Origin: a bacterium
GTDB taxonomy: Bacteria > SZUA-79 > Acidulodesulfobacterales > Acidulodesulfobacteraceae
Assembly: GCA_021822625.1 (NCBI GenBank)
Contig: JAKAQK010000004.1
Location: 1-41,660, forward strand
DNA length: 41,660 nucleotides
Direction of reading: 5' to 3'
Position 1 is the stretch's first letter. Each line of letters opens with the position of its first letter. The notes under the pieces were generated by a model. That model was not told where the DNA came from. It worked only from the letters and a program-made list of their open reading frames with translations, and did no database searches. Shown piece after piece: positions 17,732 to 26,565 of this stretch. A program made the position numbers and the translations under genes.

Positions 17732-20341
17732 TTAATCCTCAAAAGATATATAAATTTTAGAATCGCCTCCTGCTCCAAAATCGGCTTGTTCAGATATAAT
17801 GATATCCTCTGCCCTGCATGCAGACATTATATCTGCTGAAAAATTTCTTACTGTTTCCATTATCTGCGCATCGGGCGAATAGACATATATTTTTTTTACT
17901 TTATGATTTTGATGAAGATTTAAATTAGTTCTTAATTTTCTGGATAAATCTAAAACCGTAAGCAAAACAGTAACGTCTTTGGCGGCGCTTTCATTAATCA
18001 GTTCTTGCCTATATACTGGCCATGCGCACAGATGAATGCTTTTCTCTGTTTCAAAATTTTTATAAAACGATAGGTATAGTTCTTCTGTTATAAAAGGCAA
18101 AAACGGAGCAAAAAGCTTAAGCATATTAAAAGAGACATAATACATCGCGTTCAAAGATTGAAATTTTCTGTCGTTAAATGAAGAGTCTTCTTCCCAGAAA
18201 ATATTTTTAACTATCTCAAGATAATTATCGCAATATATATTATAAAAAAAATCGCTTATAACCCTCAATGCAGAAGAATATTCATAAGATTCAAGATATT
18301 CTTCGCACGCTTTTAATGTTTTTTGAAATTCGCTAAGCAGCCAGCCGTCAACTATGGATAAATCAGCTGAATTTAATTTGGCTATATCTGCCGCTCCGAA
18401 TATCGGTTTAAAATCCTCACCGGATTTGATGCTGCTAATATTAGTAATAAAAAATCTAACCGCATTCCATAATTTTATTAACAATCTTCTGCCGTTTGCA
18501 ACATCTTCTTCGCTGAATCTTAAATCCTGGCCCAAATTTGCTTTTGCAGCCCAGTATCTTAAAGCATCGGCGGAATATTTTTCTATTATTTCTTCCGGCG
18601 CAACAAAATTGCCGAGGCTCTTTGACATTTTTTTTCCGCTTTTATCGAGGCCCCAGCCGCTTATCATAACATTTTTAAAAGGAATGTCGCCTGTATGGTA
18701 AATTGATTTAACGACTGTATAAAAAAGCCATGTCCGTATTATTTCTTGTGCCTGAGGTCTTAAGGTCATAGGCATTATTTCTATTTCTTTATTTTTGCTA
18801 TTCGTATTATCTGCGCAATTTGTATGCGACTCAAAATTAAAATTAGCCCAGTTTGAATTTATAAAAGGCGTCAAGGAAGATGTCATCCATGTATCCATCA
18901 CGTCATTTTCAGGAATAAATTCGTTATTTCCGCAAACACGGCATGTACTGACGTGCTTCGGTTTAGAAACAGCAGGATCAACCGGCAGCTCATCTTCTTC
19001 GGCTATAACCGGTTCGCCGCATTTAGAGCAATACCATACCGGAAACGGTACGCCATAGAATCTCTGCCTTGAAATATTCCAGTCCCACTTAATATTTTGT
19101 ACCCATTCATCATATCTTGTTTTCATAAAAGCCGGATACCAGTTAATTTTGCTTCCGGCGTCAATAAATTGAGCTTTATTGTTTAATATCGTAATAAACC
19201 ATTGCGGCGTCTGAACAAATTCTACTGCTGTGCTGCATCTATCATGAATGCCAACATTATGCCGCAATTTTTTTTCATTTTTAATCAACGATAATTTTTT
19301 TAAATCTTCGACTATATTTTTTTTAGCATCTTTTACGTTCTGTCCTGCGTAAGCACGAGCTTTTTCATTTAATCTGCCTGACGGTTCAATAATTATCGCG
19401 GTGTCTAATTTATGCTCTTTCCATTTTTTTACGTCTTCGGCATCACCCCATGTACATACCATCATAAGACCGGTTCCATAATTCATTTCTACCGATTCGT
19501 CAAATTTGACGGGGACGGTATGTTCATAAATCGGTATTCTGATTAATTCATCTTTCAAATGCGAATATCTTGAATCTGACGGATTGGCATAAATTGCAAC
19601 GCATGCGCCGAGAAGTTCCGGTCTGGTAGTCGATATAATCAATTTTTCTCCGGAAGACGAGCTAAATTCAATATCAAATAAAATTCCGTCAAATTCTTCT
19701 ATTGCGATATCAGCCTGTGCGAGCGAAGTCCTACAGGAAGGGCACCATATAATCGGTTCGTCTCGTCTTTCAACCAATTTTTTGCCGTAAAGTTCTATAA
19801 ATGATTTTTGAGAGGTTTTTCTGCATTTTGCATCTATTGTAGAATAGGTTAAACCCCAATCTACGCTTATACCGAGTGCCTGCCATAACTCTTTATAGGT
19901 GTTAATCCCAATTTTTGTTTCTTTAAGGCATAACTCGATAAACTCGTCTCTGGTAATTTTAGACTTATTTATTTTATACTTTTTTTCAACATATCTTTCG
20001 GTAGGAAGACCGTTGTCGTCAAATCCCATAGGATAAAAGATATTGAAACCTTTCATCCGCTTGTATCGGATTATAAACTCCGCCTGCGAGTAGCTCATTG
20101 CATGACCGACATGAAGATGCGCCGAAGATACGTAAGGGGGCGGCGTGTCTACGGAAAAGATACGTGAAAAAGTAGATGCGTTATTTTGTGAAAAATCGCC
20201 TGATGAGTTGTCGTTATTGCGCTCTTTATTTTCATTCTTAAATTTATATATATTATTGCTTTCCCAATATTCGGCAATCCTTTTTTCCGCCGATTTATAA
20301 TCATAATTTTTAGGGAAGTCTGTAAAATTGGTTTTTTGCAT
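17732..20341 (-). CDS. valS: Valyl-tRNA synthetase
   Basis: This class I synthetase (869 aa) charges tRNA-Val. The signatures are HVGH (77-80, HIGH motif) after PPPYVSSAHL, and KMSKS (571-575) within GWGLDKSGKKMSKSLGNF. Two CxxC pairs at 438/441 and 467/470 form a zinc knuckle, and Cys200/203 make another. The connective editing domain is present (ISTTRPELLGACVA, 236-249). The protein ends soon after the anticodon-binding region and lacks a long coiled-coil arm of the E. coli type. That, together with the sequence around HVGH, resembles the archaeal/Rickettsia-type ValRS. A polar insertion at about 36-60 is unusual. Its 5' region carries a tandem repeat, and no good ribosome site is visible. 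Confidence 0.95.
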   Translation of the reverse strand: MQKTNFTDFPKNYDYKSAEKRIAEYWESNNIYKFKNENKERNNDNSSGDFSQNNASTFSRIFSVDTPPPYVSSAHLHVGHAMSYSQAEFIIRYKRMKGFNIFYPMGFDDNGLPTERYVEKKYKINKSKITRDEFIELCLKETKIGINTYKELWQALGISVDWGLTYSTIDAKCRKTSQKSFIELYGKKLVERRDEPIIWCPSCRTSLAQADIAIEEFDGILFDIEFSSSSGEKLIISTTRPELLGACVAIYANPSDSRYSHLKDELIRIPIYEHTVPVKFDESVEMNYGTGLMMVCTWGDAEDVKKWKEHKLDTAIIIEPSGRLNEKARAYAGQNVKDAKKNIVEDLKKLSLIKNEKKLRHNVGIHDRCSTAVEFVQTPQWFITILNNKAQFIDAGSKINWYPAFMKTRYDEWVQNIKWDWNISRQRFYGVPFPVWYCSKCGEPVIAEEDELPVDPAVSKPKHVSTCRVCGNNEFIPENDVMDTWMTSSLTPFINSNWANFNFESHTNCADNTNSKNKEIEIMPMTLRPQAQEIIRTWLFYTVVKSIYHTGDIPFKNVMISGWGLDKSGKKMSKSLGNFVAPEEIIEKYSADALRYWAAKANLGQDLRFSEEDVANGRRLLIKLWNAVRFFITNISSIKSGEDFKPIFGAADIAKLNSADLSIVDGWLLSEFQKTLKACEEYLESYEYSSALRVISDFFYNIYCDNYLEIVKNIFWEEDSSFNDRKFQSLNAMYYVSFNMLKLFAPFLPFITEELYLSFYKNFETEKSIHLCAWPVYRQELINESAAKDVTVLLTVLDLSRKLRTNLNLHQNHKVKKIYVYSPDAQIMETVRNFSADIMSACRAEDIIISEQADFGAGGDSKIYISFED

Positions 20342-20381
20342 AGTTTTATAAGTCTATCAATTTTTTTGATAAAAATCAAAC

Positions 20382-20499
20382 TGTCTTTTATGAGTCTCAA
20401 TGTCTTTTATGAGCAAAATGTCTTTGGCATCAAAATATATTTATAATTAAAATGTCTTTATAATCAAAATGTCTTTATAATCAAAATGTCTTTGGGGCA
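20382..20499. repeat. Minisatellite with 17-bp unit in the recR-valS spacer
   Basis: The unit AAAATGTCTTTATAATC occurs as two perfect copies (20449-20465 and 20466-20482). They are flanked by 17-bp variants at 20415-20431, 20432-20448 (degenerate) and 20483-20499. Two looser copies sharing TGTCTTTTATGAG sit at 20382 and 20401, with 18-19 nt spacing. The array fills most of the 177-nt gap and would be transcribed as the valS leader. Confidence 0.9.
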
Positions 20500-20518
20500 A
20501 TTATAACAACGGGTTATC

Positions 20519-21124
20519 TTAAAATTTTTTTCTGCCGGAAATGGCTTCGGCTAACGTATTTTTATCAACGTACTCAAGGTCGGAACCAACAGGTATGCCG
20601 CGGGCTAATGCCGTAATATTAACATTATACGGCGCTAATAATTTTTGAATATAAAAAGACGTTGCTTCTCCGTTCGAGTTTGGATTTAAAGCAATAACTA
20701 TTTCTTCAAACCCGCCGTTTGCGACTCTGTTAACCAATTCTTCAATTTTGATGTCATTAGGGCCGATGCCTTCAAGCGGATTGATTAATCCGTGAAGAAC
20801 GTGATAATAGCCGTTATAATTACCGCTCTTTTCAAAAACATAGATAATCTCAGGATTTTCTACGATACAGAGCATTTTAGAATTTCTAGAGTTATCGGAA
20901 CATATATGGCATAGCTCCTCTTCGCTTGACAAATTAAAACAAATTTTACAGAGATTTACATGTTTTTTAGCATTAATTATGGAATTAGCGAGGCCGAAAG
21001 CAGCGGCATCATTCTGCGACAGTATATGAAAAGCTAATCTCCTTGCCGTACGCTCACCTATTCCCGGAAGTTTTTTTAGCGAAAAAACTAAATCCCTGAC
21101 ATAATCGTTATGTTCATTAGGCAT
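20519..21124 (-). CDS. recR: Recombination protein RecR
   Basis: The 201-residue protein acts with RecF/RecO to load RecA at gaps. It has the N-terminal helix-hairpin-helix LPGIGERTARRLAFHIL (19-35), the zinc finger Cys59/62/72/75 and the Toprim domain starting at LCIVENP. The C-terminal GIPVGSDLEYVDKNTLAEA is standard. It lies 121 nt after ybaB in the highly conserved dnaX-ybaB-recR order. Length is normal and ATG 21124 is the natural start. Confidence 0.96.
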   Translation of the reverse strand: MPNEHNDYVRDLVFSLKKLPGIGERTARRLAFHILSQNDAAAFGLANSIINAKKHVNLCKICFNLSSEEELCHICSDNSRNSKMLCIVENPEIIYVFEKSGNYNGYYHVLHGLINPLEGIGPNDIKIEELVNRVANGGFEEIVIALNPNSNGEATSFYIQKLLAPYNVNITALARGIPVGSDLEYVDKNTLAEAISGRKKF

Positions 21125-21245
21125 ATTTAATTTAGTTAGTTAATTGTCCGTATGAAATAATATTTAATTTTAGTAATTGCCGGAGTTAATATAAAATTAG
21201 CGTATTAATAAATATAATTAGGATATAATTATTTAATTAATTAAA

Positions 21246-21560
21246 TTAAAATAAACCCGGAATATTTAAGCCGCCTGTGAGTTTAGACATTTCACCGGAA
21301 ATAAGGTCTTTAGATTTATTTAATGCTTCATTAACGGAAGCTACTATTAAGTCTTGCAGCATTTCTACATCATCCGGATTTACCACTGTTTTATCTATAT
21401 CTATAGAAATCAATTCCTGTTTACCGTTAACCTTAGAGGTTATCATACCTCCGCCTGAACTGGCTTCTACTACTTTATCTGCAAGTTCTTCCTGCATTTT
21501 GAGCATATCGGATTGAAGTTTCTGAGCCTGTTTAAGCATTCCTGAAATATTTTTTGACAT
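21246..21560 (-). CDS. ybaB: YbaB/EbfC-family nucleoid-associated protein
   Basis: The 104-residue DNA-binding protein begins with the helical MLKQAQKLQSDMLKMQEELA. It then has the central strand motif ASSGGGMITSKVNGKQEL and the C-terminal helices NEALNKSKDLISGEMSKL. YbaB dimers bind DNA and are thought to affect nucleoid structure or recombination. GGAGG lies 6 nt before ATG 21560. It is located between dnaX and recR, as in most bacteria. Confidence 0.94.
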   Translation of the reverse strand: MSKNISGMLKQAQKLQSDMLKMQEELADKVVEASSGGGMITSKVNGKQELISIDIDKTVVNPDDVEMLQDLIVASVNEALNKSKDLISGEMSKLTGGLNIPGLF

Positions 21561-21666
21561 TTTAACCTCCAGTTATATAAATAATCTGTTTAATATTTAA
21601 TATGAATTATCTTATTAATTTAATTTATTATTAATTTTTTATCAACAAAAATTTACAAATATATTG

Positions 21667-23397
21667 CTATTCTTTGATATTTTCTATAAATCCGTCAAAA
21701 ACCTCTTCAAACAAATTACGTATAACATCGCCTTTGCTATCCGCATTAATAGATTCGGCATCATCACTTTTCATGTCATTATCAACATTGCCGTAGCCGC
21801 CGCCGTTCTTGTTATTATTATCGTCATCTTCTTTGTTAACGAGCTTTTCATCCCGGACAGCGCTGCCGTTATCGTTATCGCTAAAAGCAGGAGCCGTTTG
21901 CATATTAAATGTTACCGGAATGTTGTCGTCTATGTTATTAGTAATGGAATCGATATGTTCAAGAAAATCTTCTCCGTCGGCAACAATGCTGCTCTGTATC
22001 TTATCGGCTAACCTGCGCTCTTCAGTATTTTTCTTATCTGATTTGTCTGTTTTATAGTTTAAATTTTTATAGTTTAAATTGCATTCTTTAATATTTTCGT
22101 TTTCCGGCAAAATAGAGGCGTAAGAGACATTATCGGTTACGGCTTTATTATCAACTTTATTATCAATAATAACATCATCGCAAACCGTCGCCGGTTCGCC
22201 GTTTGTATCTTTTTGTAAATATTTTCTTTCCGTATCCGCCAGTTCTGTTATTGTATTAATTTTTTCCAATTTATCTATTTTGTCTAATTTATCTAATACC
22301 GCCTTTATCTCCATTTTAGACGGTGTGTTTATAAGCCTGAATATAGTAAGCTCCATCATTAGAAGCGGCGAAGAAACACGCTGGTATCTGCCGTCCGCTT
22401 CAAGAAGCATATCTATCATATCTAATATCTCAGCCTCTCCCTTAAGCTCTGTAAGAGGAATTAGCGAAGCGACGTCGGTTTCAAGTATATCGCTTATTAT
22501 GCTTTTATAGTTTAATTTCAATACAAGAATATTCCTTAGAAAAAATGCCAGCTGTCTAATAAATTGCCTTATATCCGTTCCGGCTATATAAATATCGTTG
22601 ATTATTTTTATAGCATTTTCATAATCTTTTTTAAAAATATATTCGGTAATTTTTTTTATAGTTTCTTTTCCCGTTACCCCAAGGATACTGCCGACATCTT
22701 CTTTTATTTCTTTGCCGTAATAAGATATAACCGTATCAAAAGTGGAAAGAGCATCCCTGAGCGAACCATCGCTTAAAGATGCTATCGTCATGAGATTTTC
22801 TTCTGAAATCTCAATATTTTCTTCTTCCGCGATTTCTTTTAATTTTAAATAAATAACGGTTGGAGCAATTCTTTTAAAAGTAAATCTTTGACATCTTGAA
22901 AGTATCGTTTCGGGAACTTTATAAATTTCAGTCGTTGCAAAAATAAATTTAACGTGCTCCGGCGGTTCTTCGAGAGTTTTTAAAAGCGCATTAAAGGCGC
23001 TTTTAGAAAGCATATGAACTTCATCTATTATATATATCTTATATTTTAAGCTTTGCGGAGAATACATTATATTTTCTTTAAGCTCACGAATATCGTCTAC
23101 CCCTGTATTTGACGCTCCGTCTATTTCAATAACATCGACAGCGTTGCCTCCAAGCATTTCGGCGCATGCCTGACAAACTCCGCAAGGATGGGATGTAGGA
23201 CCTTTTTCACAGTTTATAGACCTCGCAAGTATTCTTGCTATAGAAGTTTTTCCTACGCCTCTCGTCCCGGAAAAAATATAGGCATGGGCTATCCTGTCTG
23301 AATCAACGGCGTTTTTAAGCGTTTTAACAATATCATCCTGCCCTATGACTTCGTCAAATGTTTTTGGTCTGTATTTTCTGGCTAATACCTGATACAT
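21667..23397 (-). CDS. dnaX: DNA polymerase III subunit gamma/tau
   Basis: The clamp-loader ATPase (576 aa) has Walker A GTRGVGKT (44-51), zinc-binding Cys63/72/75/78, Walker B IIDEVHML (123-130) and SRCQRF as the arginine finger and sensor region. The AAA+ and domain III core ends near residue 365. The rest is a polar Asp/Asn/Lys-rich tail with low complexity (two NLNYK copies, a run of Asn/Asp near 530), followed by a short helical end. The tau-specific region is shorter and more disordered than in E. coli. I did not see a convincing programmed frameshift site. It is the first gene of the dnaX-ybaB-recR set and diverges from yggS. Confidence 0.95.
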   Translation of the reverse strand: MYQVLARKYRPKTFDEVIGQDDIVKTLKNAVDSDRIAHAYIFSGTRGVGKTSIARILARSINCEKGPTSHPCGVCQACAEMLGGNAVDVIEIDGASNTGVDDIRELKENIMYSPQSLKYKIYIIDEVHMLSKSAFNALLKTLEEPPEHVKFIFATTEIYKVPETILSRCQRFTFKRIAPTVIYLKLKEIAEEENIEISEENLMTIASLSDGSLRDALSTFDTVISYYGKEIKEDVGSILGVTGKETIKKITEYIFKKDYENAIKIINDIYIAGTDIRQFIRQLAFFLRNILVLKLNYKSIISDILETDVASLIPLTELKGEAEILDMIDMLLEADGRYQRVSSPLLMMELTIFRLINTPSKMEIKAVLDKLDKIDKLEKINTITELADTERKYLQKDTNGEPATVCDDVIIDNKVDNKAVTDNVSYASILPENENIKECNLNYKNLNYKTDKSDKKNTEERRLADKIQSSIVADGEDFLEHIDSITNNIDDNIPVTFNMQTAPAFSDNDNGSAVRDEKLVNKEDDDNNNKNGGGYGNVDNDMKSDDAESINADSKGDVIRNLFEEVFDGFIENIKE

Positions 23398-23513
23398 TAT
23401 TATATTGCTATATTATTTTTATGATTTTTTTTGTATTGAGAAAATTTTGGAGATTAGAAATAAAATGTCATTTTTTATGCAATAACATCTATCTTTTTCA
23501 AAATTTTCATATT

Positions 23514-23584
23514 ATTAAATAATTATAGCCCGGATACTCTCGTATTTATACGAGAAAGGGATCTATCCTCATTAAATAATTATA
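23514..23584. repeat. Palindromic block flanked by 14-bp direct repeats
   Basis: ATTAAATAATTATA occurs perfectly at 23514-23527 and 23571-23584. Between the copies are 43 bp of much higher G+C content containing CTCGTA-TTTA-TACGAG (about 23539-23554) nested inside GGATA...TATCC (23532-23536 and 23564-23568). It lies between the divergent dnaX and yggS starts. It may be a small insertion with a target duplication, or a regulatory stem-loop. Confidence 0.7.
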
Positions 23585-23694
23585 ACATAAATATAATAAT
23601 AAATTTGAAAATTAATGATGCGAAAATTGATAAAATTATATACGAACGCTATTTTATATTATATAATTATAGCATAAGGCGATATTGTATAAAC

Positions 23695-24471
23695 ATGAAG
23701 ATGATATCTGAAAATATTAAAAAAATAAACGACGACGTGAAACATTCTGCCGCTAAAAGCGGCAGAGATTACCGGCGCATTACTATTCTTGCCGCTTCAA
23801 AAACCAGAAATGCGGATGAAATAATTAAAGCTTGCGAGTCTGGGATAACTGTTTTCGGAGAAAATTACGTTCAGGAATTTTTAGGTAAATATGATTATTT
23901 TAAAAACATTGCCGAAAAAAATCTTACAGAACGCGATAGTAATAACATTACTTCTGCCTGTATTTTTAAAAATTTAAAATGGCATTTAATAGGCAAACTG
24001 CAGAAAAATAAAGTTAAATATATAGCAAAAAAAATAAGCATGATTCATTCAGTTGACAGTTTTGAGCTTGCTAAACTTATCGATAAATTATCGGCAGCCG
24101 ATAATCTTTCCGAAAATAAAGTTCAAATCCTTATTGAAATCAATATTGCGGATGAATCGACTAAATCCGGCATCAAGTTAGATGATGCAAAGGGGTTAAT
24201 TTATAATTTAAATAGCTTAAATAATATTGAACTCAAAGGATTTATGACCATGCCTCCCTATGCCGAAAATCCAGAGCAAAATAGAATTTATTTTAAGGCG
24301 CTAAAGGATTTTCTCGATTCCGCAAATCAAAAAAATATATATAAAAATGAACTGACAGAGCTTTCCATGGGAACTTCAAACGATTTTACGGTTGCAATTG
24401 AAGAAGGCGCCACAATCATCAGATTGGGAACTATTATCTTCGGCGAGAGATTCTACGCAAACAAATTATAA
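23695..24471 (+). CDS. YggS/PLPBP-family pyridoxal-phosphate homeostasis protein
   Basis: This alanine-racemase-fold protein binds PLP and buffers its level but has no known catalytic activity. The PLP lysine is Lys36 in ILAASKTRNADEI. FGENYVQEF, WHLIGKLQKNKVKYI, IHSVDS, EINIADESTKSG, MTMPPYAENPE and the final LSMGTSNDFTVAIEEGATIIRLGTIIFG complete the family signature. An open frame extends upstream to a TTG at 23605, but those 30 residues are not family-like. Family members begin just before SENIKKIN, so I place the start at ATG 23695 (or 23701), giving 258 aa. An insertion of about 20 residues follows YFKNIAEKN. It diverges from dnaX and converges on kup. Confidence 0.92.
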   Translation: MKMISENIKKINDDVKHSAAKSGRDYRRITILAASKTRNADEIIKACESGITVFGENYVQEFLGKYDYFKNIAEKNLTERDSNNITSACIFKNLKWHLIGKLQKNKVKYIAKKISMIHSVDSFELAKLIDKLSAADNLSENKVQILIEINIADESTKSGIKLDDAKGLIYNLNSLNNIELKGFMTMPPYAENPEQNRIYFKALKDFLDSANQKNIYKNELTELSMGTSNDFTVAIEEGATIIRLGTIIFGERFYANKL

Positions 24472-24505
24472 ATTATAAATAATTGATAATTTTTGAGCAT
24501 TTTAA

Positions 24506-26362
24506 CTAAATTTCTATCCTCATTAATATGCCGTGAATTTTTTCGGCAGGCAAATTATAAAATCTGACGAAAGAAGGGGACAGCTTTTTTATTATAGCAA
24601 ATATTTTCCAGATAATATTATTGCTGACTACCTCTTCTATACCGTAAAATATCACCTTTTCATTTACATTATAAACGCGGAGTATATTTTCTATATTCAC
24701 TATCTCAAGATAGCCCGCTTTAATAATAAAATGTTTTAAACCCGGCGCTATATCGTTTTCAAACTTGCTTTCTATCCCATATGGAATATTTTTTGTATGG
24801 ATTGAAACAATTATATTATTTTCGTATATTATATTATTTTCAAACAATGTGGTAGTAATATAATATGGAATTTTATTTATATCGCGCGCAAAAAATAAAG
24901 CCGAACCCTTAATTTTTGGCATACTTTTATACAACTCATTATACTCTTTAAGAAATTTATCTATATCCGTGAGTTTATATGCTTTATATAATTTTTCCTG
25001 TCCTTTAGTATATATCATGATTATTAAAAACGGGACTAACGCTATGAGTAAGGCAACATATCCGCCTTTTAACGTTTTAAATAAAAGATTAGATGTTAAA
25101 AAAGAGGCATCGACAAATATTATAAATATGGAAGATACAAACAAAATAAATCTTCGTTCATGATAAAAATATATACTTATCATTATTCCGGTAAACGTCA
25201 TAGTGCCGCTGACGGCAAGGCCGTAAGCCATAGCTATATTATTCGATGTTCTGAATGCTATCATTATTGAAATAACGCAGATAAATAAAAACCAGTTTGC
25301 GAGGTTTATATAAATTTGCGATTGCATTTTATCCGAAGTATACTGCACTTTTAAAAGCGGCAGAATCCTGGTAGTAATTCCCTGATAAATAATGGAAAAT
25401 ATACCGCTTATTACCGCCTGCGACGCTATAACTGTGGCTATTATACTTAAAAACAAAAACGGAATATATAATATGTGCGATTCTTCATATATCATTTGAA
25501 AAAATACATTGCTTGATTTTAAATGATCTATCATAAAAGAACCCTGTCCTATATAACTAAGAATTAATGTACCGAATACAAAGTACCATGCTTTTCTTAT
25601 AGGATCTCTGCCTATATGCCCCATATCCGCATATAATGCCTCACCGCCGGTAGCAGAAAGAATCACGTCGGAAAGCACAAAAAAACTTATGAGCCCGTGC
25701 CCTACGACGCTCCTTACATTCATATTGATATGAAATATAAAAACCATAGCGTAATATGGATTTATCGCTTTTAAGATGACGGGATTATAAAATATGGATA
25801 TAACTCCGGTTATTCCCAACGTTATAAACCACACAAACATAATTGGACCAAAAGTTTTACCTATTTTATCAGTCCCATTATGCTGAAACCAGAATAGAAA
25901 TATCGCTATCACAACCGATATAAAAACTATTAGAGATGTCGAGATAGCGCTGAACGCAGGGATTAAAGCAACACCTTCTACGGCGCTAAGAATACTTATA
26001 GCCGGCGTTATAACGCTATCCCCTATTAATAAAGAAAGCGCAATATAAGAAATTATAGTAATGAACGCCATTTCCCTTGCCGATTTCACCACTTTTCGCA
26101 ATACATTTCTGAGAATAATGGTTCCGCCTTCATTATTTTCGCTAATATTCATTGCAAACCAGACATACTGCACCGAGACAATGACTATCAAAGTCCATAT
26201 GATAAGCGATATAACGCCCAATATGTTAAAAATGGTCGGTCTAAGATACGCAAATATTACAGCTAAAGTATAAATTGGGCTTGTTCCGATATCTCCAAAA
26301 ACGAGACCAAGAGCTTTCATAGGATTGCTTTCGCAAAAATTTTTCAATCCCTCAGATTTCAT
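24506..26362 (-). CDS. kup: KUP-family potassium uptake protein
   Basis: The 618-residue membrane protein imports potassium, probably by proton symport. The family signature GDIGTSPIYT is at 23-32, followed by an ENNEGGTI loop near 75. About twelve hydrophobic segments run to about residue 455, and GDSVITPAISILSAVEG (about 113-129) and GGEALYADMGHIGRDPIRKAW are the classic KUP loops. The cytoplasmic C-terminal domain occupies the last 160 residues. Length is typical. The ATG at 26362 has AAGGA 7 nt upstream. A CTAT repeat lies about 120 nt upstream. Potassium uptake of this type is common in acidophiles, which fits but does not prove such a habitat. Confidence 0.94.
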   Translation of the reverse strand: MKSEGLKNFCESNPMKALGLVFGDIGTSPIYTLAVIFAYLRPTIFNILGVISLIIWTLIVIVSVQYVWFAMNISENNEGGTIILRNVLRKVVKSAREMAFITIISYIALSLLIGDSVITPAISILSAVEGVALIPAFSAISTSLIVFISVVIAIFLFWFQHNGTDKIGKTFGPIMFVWFITLGITGVISIFYNPVILKAINPYYAMVFIFHINMNVRSVVGHGLISFFVLSDVILSATGGEALYADMGHIGRDPIRKAWYFVFGTLILSYIGQGSFMIDHLKSSNVFFQMIYEESHILYIPFLFLSIIATVIASQAVISGIFSIIYQGITTRILPLLKVQYTSDKMQSQIYINLANWFLFICVISIMIAFRTSNNIAMAYGLAVSGTMTFTGIMISIYFYHERRFILFVSSIFIIFVDASFLTSNLLFKTLKGGYVALLIALVPFLIIMIYTKGQEKLYKAYKLTDIDKFLKEYNELYKSMPKIKGSALFFARDINKIPYYITTTLFENNIIYENNIIVSIHTKNIPYGIESKFENDIAPGLKHFIIKAGYLEIVNIENILRVYNVNEKVIFYGIEEVVSNNIIWKIFAIIKKLSPSFVRFYNLPAEKIHGILMRIEI

Positions 26363-26482
26363 ATTTTTCCTTATTTTATTAAATTTTTAATTATAAGATT
26401 TTAACCCATTTTAGACACTTATAGCAGTTTAAAATTCATGAGACTAAAAATTTTAGAGCCGGATGTTTAATTTTGCAAAACA

Positions 26483-26506
26483 CTATCTATCTATCTATCT
26501 ATCTAT
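26483..26506. repeat. CTAT tetranucleotide repeat, six copies
   Basis: Six perfect tandem CTAT units lie in the 203-nt spacer between the permease stop and kup, about 120 nt upstream of the kup start. Tetranucleotide arrays of this length are uncommon in bacterial DNA and tend to change copy number by slippage. Confidence 0.95.
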
Positions 26507-26565
26507 GAATTATGCTTAATTTAAACGGCATCTGCGTCTATTTATAATGTAACTTATTTATTAAT

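Noticed and set aside
21667-22090. Programmed frameshift in dnaX giving a gamma subunit.
   Set aside because: I looked for an A-rich slippery heptamer with a downstream stem in the C-terminal third and found nothing convincing by eye.
23605-23694. N-terminal extension of yggS from a TTG at 23605.
   Set aside because: The 30 added residues are not family-like, no ribosome site precedes the TTG, and known YggS proteins start just before the SENIKK helix.
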